Assembly: GCA_018677115.1 (NCBI GenBank)
Contig: JAHHOC010000279.1
Span: forward strand, 1-5,515
Direction of reading: 5' to 3'
Source of the DNA: Arenicella sp.
GTDB lineage: Bacteria; Pseudomonadota; Gammaproteobacteria; Arenicellales; Arenicellaceae
Length of the DNA: 5,515 bases
Shown: piece by piece, positions 1 to 5,386 of the stretch
Position numbering within the stretch: the first letter of the stretch is position 1
Layout of the letters: each line of letters starts with the position of its first letter
Made by a program: the position numbers and the translations under genes
The notes under the pieces: model-generated
The model's database searches: none
Seen by the model: the letters and a program-made list of their open reading frames with translations, nothing else
Told to the model about the DNA's origin: nothing

Positions 1-75
1 GTTTTCGGCTGTCCATCTTGCGACAGCACGGGACAGGATGGCGAGATTGTTTTCCATTTAGACAGCCCAGATTAA
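1..75 (+). CDS. C-terminal end of an unidentified protein (partial)
   Basis: The first frame is open from the window edge to a TAA at 73-75, giving 24 residues that begin VFGCPSCDS and end HLDSPD. The GCPSC segment holds a CxxC pair, which could bind a metal or be redox-active, but one pair in a tail is not enough to say. The other two forward frames also stay open for much of this stretch (stops at about 58-60 and 78-80), so the choice of frame rests on protein-like composition and on the close fit to the next ORF, which starts 6 bases after this stop. I do not recognise the family. It could be spurious, or the true gene could lie in another frame or on the other strand. Confidence 0.4.
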   Translation, partial: VFGCPSCDSTGQDGEIVFHLDSPD

Positions 76-81
76 GGTAAG

Positions 82-273
82 GTGGAAACAATTGATTATA
101 AAAGTAATTTGTACGCAGGCAGAGCAATTACGCCTGCCAAAGCCAACTTTTTTAAACGCCTTGCCAGTCGCGCGATAAACCTGTCAGCAGCACCAAAAAG
201 CGGCAGGGCTGCTTTAGCGGAAGATGAGCATTATTTGAGCCAGATCAAGCCTGAACGGTCACAAAGCTTCTAA
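82..273 (+). CDS. small hypothetical protein, 63 residues
   Basis: This ORF starts at GTG 82 and stops at TAA 271-273. An AAGG at 74-77 lies 4 bases before the GTG, a rather tight but usable ribosome site, and it overlaps the stop of the preceding frame, as in an operon. The product is basic in the middle (FFKRLASRAINL, about residues 23-34) and more polar toward the C terminus. It has no cysteine, no evident signal peptide and no clear transmembrane segment. I recognise no family or motif. It ends 30 bases before the beta-CASP nuclease gene, so the two may share a transcript. The main support is position and start context; a chance ORF of this length is possible. Confidence 0.45.
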   Translation: METIDYKSNLYAGRAITPAKANFFKRLASRAINLSAAPKSGRAALAEDEHYLSQIKPERSQSF

Positions 274-303
274 TCTGAATGGACGGCATGAATTGAGCGG
301 TGA

Positions 304-1737
304 ATGAGTAAAATGACAAATGGTAAAAAGCAAACTGACTTCAGCGTGACTTTTTATGGCGCGGCGTTGGAGGTCACCGGTTCCTGCCATCTGTTGCAGG
401 CCAACGGCAAAAACATATTGTTGGATTGCGGCATGCGGCAGGGCGGTTCGACCGAGCGCCGCACCCGGCAGATAGATTTCGAGTTTGATCCCGGCGACAT
501 TGACATGGTGGTGTTGTCGCACGGACACCTGGATCACTCCGGGGCCCTGCCCAAGCTTGTTCATGCGGGATTCAAGGGGCCCATTTATTGCACTTCAGGC
601 ACCAAACAACTGTTGAAGATTTTGCTGGAAGATTCGTTCAACTTGTATAAACACGATCTCCAATGGCGCAACAAGCAGCGCGCACGGTCGGGCGAAGCAA
701 GGCTTGAGCCTGTTTACACAGCAGAGGATGTGGAAAATGTGCTGGAGTTGTGTCGCAGCCACCGTTATAACTCCGCCTTTCAAATTGCCAAAGGCATTGA
801 TTTACAGTTTTTTAACGCCGGGCATATCCTCGGTTCAGCGATCGTTGAACTTAAATTGGAGGATGCTGAGAGAACTCGCTCGCTGGTTTTTTCCGGCGAC
901 CTCGGAAATCCCGGTACTTCACTGATGCCTGAGCCAAGCATAGTGGATCAGGCGGATCTGGTATTGCTTGAGTCCACCTACGGCGACCGTAATCACCGCA
1001 GCCTCGACCACACAATTACTGAATTTCAGGAGGTAATTGCCCAGGCAACCAGGCAGAAAGGCAGCATCCTGATCCCTGCGTTCGCAGTCGGCAGGACACA
1101 GGAATTATTGTTTCAATTGGGCTGCCTGTATCAGCAGGGTAAACTCGATGGCTGGCGTGTATTTTTAGACAGCCCGATGGCGGCCGCAGTTACCGAAATC
1201 TACAATCGATGCATTAACCGCCTCGATAAGAGAGATATCGCCATGATGCGGGCCAAAGGTTGTAACAATTTGCATGAATTCCTTCCGATCCTCACAATCT
1301 GTGAAACTGTCGAGGAGTCGATGATGATTAATGAACAGGAATCAAAAGTCATCATTATTGCCGGCAGTGGTATGTGTACCGGGGGGCGAATCCGTCACCA
1401 TTTCAAGCAGCGCATCTGGCAGGAAAACACGCATATTCTGTTTGTTGGATTCCAGGCCGCCGGCACCCTTGGCCGCCGGCTGGTGGAGGGTGCAGAGACT
1501 GTCTCATTGTTCCGCCAGGAATATAAGGTGGCTGCGGAGATACATACTATCGGTGGATTTTCTGCACATGCAGGGCAGGATGATCTCATCCAGTGGGCTT
1601 CAAACTTTCCATCAACCAGCAAGTTCTGCCTGGTACACGGAGAACGCAAAGCGGTGGTGGAACTCAGCAACCAGCTCAAGACGCGGCTGGGTTATGACGC
1701 TGAAATCGCTGTCGAAGGTGCCACGGTGTTTTTCTAA
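304..1737 (+). CDS. metallo-beta-lactamase fold, beta-CASP family RNA nuclease (YSH1/CPSF73-like)
   Basis: This is a 477-residue enzyme of the MBL/beta-CASP group, zinc-dependent nucleases that cut RNA in the cytoplasm (relatives: eukaryotic CPSF73, Thermus TTHA0252). Metal-site motifs are in order: LLDCG with D41; HGHLDH at 73-78; AGHILGS with H174; SGDLG with D199; motif A ESTYGDR with E223; motif B FSAHAG with H422; motif C LVHGE with H445. The beta-CASP insert spans about residues 210-400, including IPAFAVGRTQE and GSGMCTGGRI. The last about 65 residues form the RMMBL part. No KH domain precedes the catalytic core, unlike archaeal homologues. Length is normal and the reading frame is intact. 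The ATG at 304 has only a weak TGAG ahead of it (294-297); a second ATG lies at 313. Endo- or exonuclease preference cannot be read from sequence. Confidence 0.95.
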   Translation: MSKMTNGKKQTDFSVTFYGAALEVTGSCHLLQANGKNILLDCGMRQGGSTERRTRQIDFEFDPGDIDMVVLSHGHLDHSGALPKLVHAGFKGPIYCTSGTKQLLKILLEDSFNLYKHDLQWRNKQRARSGEARLEPVYTAEDVENVLELCRSHRYNSAFQIAKGIDLQFFNAGHILGSAIVELKLEDAERTRSLVFSGDLGNPGTSLMPEPSIVDQADLVLLESTYGDRNHRSLDHTITEFQEVIAQATRQKGSILIPAFAVGRTQELLFQLGCLYQQGKLDGWRVFLDSPMAAAVTEIYNRCINRLDKRDIAMMRAKGCNNLHEFLPILTICETVEESMMINEQESKVIIIAGSGMCTGGRIRHHFKQRIWQENTHILFVGFQAAGTLGRRLVEGAETVSLFRQEYKVAAEIHTIGGFSAHAGQDDLIQWASNFPSTSKFCLVHGERKAVVELSNQLKTRLGYDAEIAVEGATVFF

Positions 1738-1790
1738 CTGAAGGGCAGCTAAATATTTTCAGCAAATGCGCTTGATATAGAGGACATTTG

Positions 1791-1796
1791 TATAAT
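1791..1796 (+). promoter_or_regulatory. possible sigma70 -10 box before the 73-residue gene
   Basis: A perfect TATAAT lies in the AT-rich gap between the nuclease stop and the small gene at 1844. The best -35-like sequence, TTGATA at 1772-1777, is only 13 bases upstream, which is too short for a standard promoter, and there is no exact TGn extension. A start near 1803 would leave a leader of about 40 bases. Position and consensus favour a real promoter; the poor -35 keeps this tentative. Confidence 0.45.
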
Positions 1797-1821
1797 AACC
1801 TTGAACACAACTGATAATAAG

Positions 1822-1838
1822 TTTTTGATGATCAAAGG
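1822..1838 (+). promoter_or_regulatory. possible U-rich hairpin covering the ribosome site of the 73-residue gene
   Basis: TTTGAT G ATCAAA (1824-1836) is a perfect palindrome that runs directly into the ribosome-binding sequence AAAGGGA (1834-1840) of the gene starting at 1844. As RNA, UUUUUGA could pair with UCAAAGG around a UGA loop, with two U-G pairs on the GG. This resembles the logic of fourU RNA thermometers, where a U run masks the ribosome site. The stem is short and weak, so it may have no function; the palindrome could also be a DNA operator. Confidence 0.25.
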
Positions 1839-1843
1839 GAAAA

Positions 1844-2065
1844 ATGATTTTAGAGTTTCAATCAAAACTTAAGGGCGAGTTTAACGGTTGGTGCCCGACT
1901 ACCATCTATGAACTTAAAAATGGTACCAAGTGGATGTTGGTTCACCACAAGAACAGCCAGCGAACTATTAATTCCCCCAAGGTTGAAGTTTACCGGGATG
2001 GCGACGACTACTATCTGAAGGTGGCAAAAATTGCCAATGCCGAGAAGGTACGGCGGGTGATGTAA
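1844..2065 (+). CDS. small conserved protein of unknown function, 73 residues
   Basis: The gene starts at ATG 1844 behind a good ribosome site (AAAGGGA, 1834-1840) and ends at TAA 2063-2065. The product begins MILEFQSKLKGEFNGW and continues with YELKNGTKW (22-30) and PKVEVYRDGDDYYLKV (45-60). From memory this layout, GEFxGW, then an xLxNGxxW strand, then PxVxxYxxxxxYxxKV, matches a widespread family of small bacterial proteins with no assigned function, likely a compact beta barrel. The usual YAY-rich stretch of that family is replaced here by HHKNSQRTIN (34-43), so the match is partial. There is no signal peptide or membrane segment, so it is probably cytoplasmic. It appears to be transcribed alone, given the promoter-like gap before it and the 213-base gap after it. 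Confidence 0.8.
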   Translation: MILEFQSKLKGEFNGWCPTTIYELKNGTKWMLVHHKNSQRTINSPKVEVYRDGDDYYLKVAKIANAEKVRRVM

Positions 2066-2190
2066 TCGCAGTGCGCGGTAAATGAGCTGCGGAAATAAGC
2101 AGATATCAATTGCCCCTACCATGGGTTTCAAAAATGCTCAGGGAGTGCCCACAAGAAGCTTAGTTGGGAGCGGATGACAGTTAGCTTTAT

Positions 2191-2206
2191 TTTGATTTAG
2201 ATCACT
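2191..2206 (+). promoter_or_regulatory. FNR/ANR- or CRP-like binding site upstream of the 108-residue gene
   Basis: TTGAT TTAG ATCAC (2192-2205) matches the FNR/ANR consensus TTGAT-N4-ATCAA at nine of ten fixed positions. The same stretch, read as TTTGA-N6-TCACT (2191-2206), also resembles the CRP consensus TGTGA-N6-TCACA. The symmetry centre is 80 bases before the GTG at 2279, in a 213-base gap, which is a sensible place for an activator. A weak -10-like TATTAA lies at 2240-2245. Which regulator, if any, binds cannot be decided from sequence. Confidence 0.4.
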
Positions 2207-2278
2207 TTTAAAGCGGTCATTTTCATCTAAGCTCATGGGTATTAATTTTATCTAAGGAATTATCCGGAGCGATCAGCG

Positions 2279-2605
2279 GTGACGAAAGAAAAACTGGTAA
2301 ACCAGCATATACTGGAATACAAATCTCGCCTTAAACATATTGAAGAGCTCTTTGAACGAGCGAATAAGGCGACGGATAACGCGGAATCAGATTCTGCAGA
2401 GAAGGCGCAGCTGGATGAATTTGCTGAGGCCAAAGCACGCTTGGAAGACGAACTGGAAGAAATAAAGGACATGGATGTGGAGCACTGGCGTGAGGAAACG
2501 ATAAGCCAGTCCGGGCCAATGGCGATTTGGGATATTCTGGCGCAGAAACTGGAAGATTTTTTAGAGCACCACGAGCAAGGTACGGATTCAGAAACCAAGG
2601 GCTAA
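2279..2605 (+). CDS. acidic helical/coiled-coil protein, 108 residues, function unknown
   Basis: The gene begins at GTG 2279 with GGAG at 2266-2269, a 9-base spacing, and ends at TAA 2603-2605. The product is strongly acidic and almost wholly helical: heptad-like stretches cover about residues 5-64, followed by two tryptophan-marked helices (W70 in VEHWREE, W84 in AIWDILAQKLEDFLEHH). There is no signal peptide or membrane segment. The layout, a charged N-terminal coiled coil followed by two amphipathic Trp-bearing segments, recalls the sll1863-type stress response proteins, but the resemblance is to architecture only and is weak. The serine-rich ORF on the opposite strand is the expected shadow of a Glu-rich helix. 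An FNR/CRP-like box lies upstream, so expression may respond to oxygen or carbon state. Confidence 0.75.
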   Translation: MTKEKLVNQHILEYKSRLKHIEELFERANKATDNAESDSAEKAQLDEFAEAKARLEDELEEIKDMDVEHWREETISQSGPMAIWDILAQKLEDFLEHHEQGTDSETKG

Positions 2606-2758
2606 GCCTGCTGGCCATTAAGCCACTTGCTGTCTGGCCGCTGCCGTAAAGCATGGCCGAGGCGGGCGGTCTTGTTGCTTCGGCGTTGCGTGAGCTGCTT
2701 CTCCCCGATAATCCTGTTTTTACCGGGAATCCCATTGCAAATTATTGTGGATGGCACT

Positions 2759-2767
2759 ATGTATTAA
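2759..2767 (+). promoter_or_regulatory. possible two-codon leader ORF (ATG TAT TAA) before the lipoprotein start
   Basis: TATGTATTA occurs twice, at 2758-2766 and 2774-2782, 16 bases apart. The second copy opens the lipoprotein gene; the first reads Met-Tyr-stop. The only ribosome-site-like sequence nearby, GGA at 2749-2751, is spaced 7 bases from the first ATG and about 23 from the second. Ribosomes could start on the minigene, stop, and restart 7 bases later. This may equally be chance. Confidence 0.25.
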
Positions 2768-2774
2768 CTAGGTT

Positions 2775-4025
2775 ATGTATTACCAAAACCCGACAATGCG
2801 TTATGGTTGGGGCATATTATTGATTTGTGCCCTGCTGGCGGGTTGTGCCGGTGCCCCAAAGCAGGTGACCCGGGGTAGTGAGCTCGCAACATGGATTGAG
2901 GATGCCGGGCGTTATCACCAATCATTGCTCCCCAATCACCCGGACAGATTGGATCAGATATTGTTCATCTCTGATGAGATGCGCAAGGTGATCAACCGCG
3001 AATTTGGCGGTTTTCGTAAACGTCAGTCAATAGACCGATTGGCGACCTGGCTGATTGACCCCGACGGACATGGAATGACTTACCAGCTGGGTGCAAACCT
3101 CACACCTGTAGAGTCGTACAAAGAACAACGTGGTAACTGCATTAGCTTTACCATTCTGTTGTATACGCTGGCCAGGGAACTCGACGTGGAGTTGCGGTTT
3201 AACGAAGTGGATTTGCCCGATGAATGGGGTATGGGAGATGACGAAAACCACCTGGTGCTCTACCGCCACGTCAATGCAGTATATCGAATCGGCACGCGCA
3301 CCAATATCTACGACCTGGCATTAGAAAACTATGACCGGCGTTATCCGCAAAGAGCTATTTCGGAGCAAAAGGCAGTGGCAATGCTGCACAATAACCGCGC
3401 TATCGACGCTTTTAAGCTGGACGATCTGGAACAGGCATTTCACTATCTGCGATTAGCCGTTAACCTGGCCCCGGATTACTCTGATTTATATGCCAATCTG
3501 GGCGTATTCTTTAAGCGGAAAGGTCAATTTCAGCTTGCCGAACAGGCTTTTTTATATTCGTTGCAATTGGATAAATACAGCACTATCGCGGCCAGTAGCC
3601 TGGAGCGCTTTTACCGTGAATCCGGGCAAGTCAGGAAGGCTGAGCGGTTCGCTAAGAGGGCACGTTTTGCAAGGCAGCAAAACCCATATTATCAATATGG
3701 CCTTGCCAAAAAGGAATTTGCCGAGCAGAGTTATTCCGCCGCCCGCAAGTCGGTAAAGCGCGCCAAAAGATTACATGCTGGAGATGACAGGTTTTTTGAG
3801 TTGAGTGCACGCATCGAGCAGCAATTGGGTAATTATCGGCAGGCATTGCGTGAGCTCGAAAAAGCTCACCAGTTGTCGAATGAGCTGGAAGATCGCAATC
3901 GTTATTTTGCCATGGCAGAGGAAGTCGCACAGTTGCTGCAGGACGAGGAACAGCGAAGAACTGAGCGCAGGCAATCTGACATCAATATTGAAATTATCAG
4001 GCCTTCAAGTGGCGTATGGCGTTAA
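2775..4025 (+). CDS. lipoprotein with transglutaminase-like domain and TPR repeats
   Basis: The 416-residue product begins with a lipoprotein signal: a hydrophobic run GWGILLICALLAGC ending in lipobox LAGC with C24 as the acylated residue. Alanine at +2 predicts outer-membrane sorting, facing the periplasm. Residues about 60-190 form a transglutaminase-like (papain-fold) domain. GNCISFTILLYTLAREL carries the candidate nucleophile C122, ENHL gives H159 and IYDLAL gives D180, a plausible complete triad. About residues 200-370 hold four to five TPR-type helix pairs (for example LYANLGVFFKRKGQFQLAEQAF), a protein-binding platform. The tail (about 380-402) is charged and Glu/Arg-rich. The substrate is unknown; such domains may act as proteases, crosslinkers or peptidoglycan-related enzymes. 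I use ATG 2775; ATG 2796 (M8, MRYGWG) is a shorter alternative that keeps a complete signal. No strong ribosome site precedes either. Confidence 0.85.
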   Translation: MYYQNPTMRYGWGILLICALLAGCAGAPKQVTRGSELATWIEDAGRYHQSLLPNHPDRLDQILFISDEMRKVINREFGGFRKRQSIDRLATWLIDPDGHGMTYQLGANLTPVESYKEQRGNCISFTILLYTLARELDVELRFNEVDLPDEWGMGDDENHLVLYRHVNAVYRIGTRTNIYDLALENYDRRYPQRAISEQKAVAMLHNNRAIDAFKLDDLEQAFHYLRLAVNLAPDYSDLYANLGVFFKRKGQFQLAEQAFLYSLQLDKYSTIAASSLERFYRESGQVRKAERFAKRARFARQQNPYYQYGLAKKEFAEQSYSAARKSVKRAKRLHAGDDRFFELSARIEQQLGNYRQALRELEKAHQLSNELEDRNRYFAMAEEVAQLLQDEEQRRTERRQSDINIEIIRPSSGVWR

Positions 4026-4068
4026 GGTTTATTTTCCACTGACCGGGAACGCGTAGTACTATAACTCC

Positions 4069-4605
4069 ATGCTGGAACAGATTCTCGACTTCTGGTTTGA
4101 GGAAATTGAGCCCGCGCGGTGGTGGGCAAAGGATGACGAATTTGATGCCCTGATCCGGGACAGGTTTGGTGAGTTGCATAGCCAGGCGGTCAAATGTGAA
4201 CTGTATGGCTGGCGCAAGTCACCACTGGGGCGGTTGGCGGAGATTATCGTGCTGGATCAGTTCTCAAGAAACATCTACCGGGACAATGCTCTGGCGTTTG
4301 CAGCCGATCCACTGGCGCTGGCTCTGGCACAGGAGGCCGTTGCTGCTGGTGTAGACCGAGACCTTGCAGAATCAGAGCGATCATTTCTTTACCTGCCATA
4401 CATGCACAGTGAGTCTCCTATGGTGCATAAAGTAGCAGTCGGGCTATATCGGTCGCTGGGTCTCAAATCGAATCTGGAATTTGAGTTGAAGCACAAAGCC
4501 ATTATTGACCGGTTTGACCGATATCCCCATCGTAATGAAATTCTGGGCAGGCAATCGACCCACGAGGAAATCGAGTTTTTAGCTTCTCCCGGTTCCAGAT
4601 TCTAG
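4069..4605 (+). CDS. DUF924 family protein
   Basis: This 178-residue protein matches the DUF924 family along its whole length. Signatures visible in order are ILDFWF (5-10), RWWAKDDEFD (17-26), GRLAEIIVLDQFSRNIYRD (54-72), AFAADPLAL (76-84), ERSFLYLPYMHSE (103-115) and DRYPHRNEILGR (150-161), then THEEIEFL. The family is an all-helical, TPR-like fold with no established reaction. It is soluble and probably cytoplasmic, with no signal peptide. One oddity is RFDRYPHRN where I recall RFGRYPHRN in most relatives, so the usual glycine is aspartate (D150). The gene starts 43 bases after the lipoprotein stop without a visible ribosome site; a TATAAC at 4060-4065 touches the start region but lacks a convincing -35. 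Co-transcription with the lipoprotein is the simpler view. Confidence 0.92.
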   Translation: MLEQILDFWFEEIEPARWWAKDDEFDALIRDRFGELHSQAVKCELYGWRKSPLGRLAEIIVLDQFSRNIYRDNALAFAADPLALALAQEAVAAGVDRDLAESERSFLYLPYMHSESPMVHKVAVGLYRSLGLKSNLEFELKHKAIIDRFDRYPHRNEILGRQSTHEEIEFLASPGSRF

Positions 4606-4617
4606 GGTTTTCTATAC

Positions 4618-4670
4618 GAGGTAACACGCCAGACGGTATCTGGGGCAATAATTGTTGCCGTTGTTACCTC
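4618..4670. other. inverted-repeat element able to fold as a three-way junction
   Basis: Outer arms GAGGTAACA (4618-4626) and TGTTACCTC (4662-4670) are perfectly complementary over 9 bases. Between them sit two back-to-back hairpins: CCAGA/TCTGG (4629-4633 and 4639-4643, loop CGGTA) and GGCAA/TTGCC (4644-4648 and 4655-4659, loop TAATTG). Only C4627, G4628, G4660 and T4661 are left at the junction, and C4627 could pair with G4660. Nearly every base is used, which is unlikely by chance. No T run follows, so it is not an ordinary terminator. It lies 13 bases after the DUF924 stop and 91 before the coiled-coil gene. It could be an RNA processing or regulatory element, a small RNA, or a dispersed palindromic repeat. 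Confidence 0.6.
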
Positions 4671-4699
4671 ATTCAATCAATATGTAAAGGATTGTGAAT

Positions 4700-4728
4700 A
4701 GCAGCTGCAAAGGGCTGATTCGGCTGCT
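4700..4728 (+). repeat. small inverted repeat in the gap before the coiled-coil gene
   Basis: AGCAGCTG (4700-4707) can pair with CGGCTGCT (4721-4728), eight pairs with one G-T, around a 13-base loop. It lies between the three-way-junction element and a TACAAT -10-like sequence at 4738-4743. No T run follows, so it is not a standard terminator. GC-rich triplet repeats of this kind form easily by chance. Confidence 0.25.
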
Positions 4729-4760
4729 GCGGAGTACTACAATTTAAAGTCTGGAAATGT

Positions 4761-5246
4761 GTGTTGGGCACAGTAAACATGTTGAAAAAGTCGTCAAAAT
4801 CATTGAGCCGCAAGGAACTGCTACAGGAATACGCTAAATTGCGCGATTTATTCGAAGTGCAGCAAGCTGAGTTGCAGGCTAAACATATTCAAACTCAACA
4901 GCTGGCCAGAGCCCTGAGTGAGCATATAAATAGTACCAGAGCCATAGAGACAGAGGAGCCCTCGGAAGATTTGGCAGCGCTGGAAACCAGGTTGAAACAG
5001 GAATTCCAGCATGAAAAACTGGATATGGTGGTCAAGCTGAAGAAGCTTCATGCGATTAATGTCGCCCTGGTTGAGAGGATTAACCAGATGCTTAAGTGTC
5101 AGCGAGAGCAGCAGCGTGATCGGCAAGATGCTTTTGCTGCTGCCGACGACAACGACAACAACGTCACTCAGCTTGATCTGTTAGGGCCCACGCGCCACAC
5201 CGGGTCGACTGACGAATTGCTGCATGTGCTTCCGTTAGCCAAGTAG
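4761..5246 (+). CDS. coiled-coil protein of unknown function with a QLDLL sequence
   Basis: The 161-residue ORF starts at GTG 4761 (GGA at 4753-4755) and ends at TAG 5244-5246. An ATG at 4779 (M7) is an equally plausible start, and would suit a promoter using the TACAAT at 4738-4743. Two predicted coiled-coil stretches, about residues 16-58 and 70-118, are rich in Leu, Gln, Glu and Lys. They are separated by an acidic break (ETEEPSED, 63-70). After residue 118 the chain turns into an acidic, Asn/Asp-rich, probably disordered linker (DDNDNN, 129-134), then TQLDLLGP. Q137-L141 resembles the sliding-clamp-binding pentapeptide QL(S/D)LF. There is no signal peptide or membrane segment. I recognise no family. 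The gene appears to stand alone between promoter-bearing gaps. Confidence 0.72.
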   Translation: MLGTVNMLKKSSKSLSRKELLQEYAKLRDLFEVQQAELQAKHIQTQQLARALSEHINSTRAIETEEPSEDLAALETRLKQEFQHEKLDMVVKLKKLHAINVALVERINQMLKCQREQQRDRQDAFAAADDNDNNVTQLDLLGPTRHTGSTDELLHVLPLAK

Positions 5247-5307
5247 AACCACCCTCAACCCTTTGCCCAGATTCCTAGGCAAGCTGCCGATTACTTTTTA
5301 GAGTAAA

Positions 5308-5337
5308 TTGGCACACTCAGGTCGCAACGCGTACAAT
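5308..5337 (+). promoter_or_regulatory. predicted sigma70 promoter for the ABC transporter gene
   Basis: TTGGCA (5308-5313) and TACAAT (5332-5337) are separated by 18 bases. Each hexamer matches consensus at five of six positions. Transcription would begin near 5344, leaving a leader of about 43 bases before ATG 5387. This is the best-formed promoter in the window and marks a new transcription unit after the coiled-coil gene. Confidence 0.6.
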
Positions 5338-5386
5338 CGGTGACTCGTTACCCGGGTGTCATCGCTAAACTTGTTAGCTGCTCACA

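Noticed and set aside
259..564. 101-residue ORF on the minus strand overlapping the nuclease start
   Set aside because: It is antisense to the well-supported metal-binding N terminus of the beta-CASP gene and shows no recognisable protein features.
1738..1762. CTGAA/TTCAG hairpin as a terminator of the nuclease gene
   Set aside because: The stem is five pairs around a 15-base loop with no T tract after it.
2656..2684. Inverted repeat GCCGAGGC / GCTTCGGC as a terminator after the 108-residue gene
   Set aside because: The eight-pair stem with one G-T has a 13-base loop and no T run follows, so it does not meet terminator criteria.
2331..2735. 134-residue ORF on the minus strand
   Set aside because: It lies opposite the Glu-rich helical gene, has no ribosome site before its ATG, and its Pro/Ser/Leu-rich composition is that of an antisense shadow. 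The + strand gene has a well-spaced GGAG.
2653..2823. 56-residue + strand ORF (ATG 2653) running across the gap into the lipoprotein start
   Set aside because: It looks mildly protein-like (LLLPDNPVFTGNPIANY), but has no ribosome site, overlaps the lipoprotein signal sequence in another frame and matches nothing I recognise. It could be a decayed remnant.
4618..4670. Integron attC site
   Set aside because: The arms hold AAC and GTT and there is a possible bulged T, but they do not fit the RYYYAAC/GTTRRRY core sites, the interior forms two hairpins instead of one imperfect stem, and there is no integrase or cassette context.
5263..5299. Rho-independent terminator after the coiled-coil gene
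   Set aside because: TTGCC/GGCAA (5263-5267, 5278-5282) is only a five-pair stem and the T run at 5295-5299 is 12 bases further on. The alternative GGCA/TGCC stem is too short.
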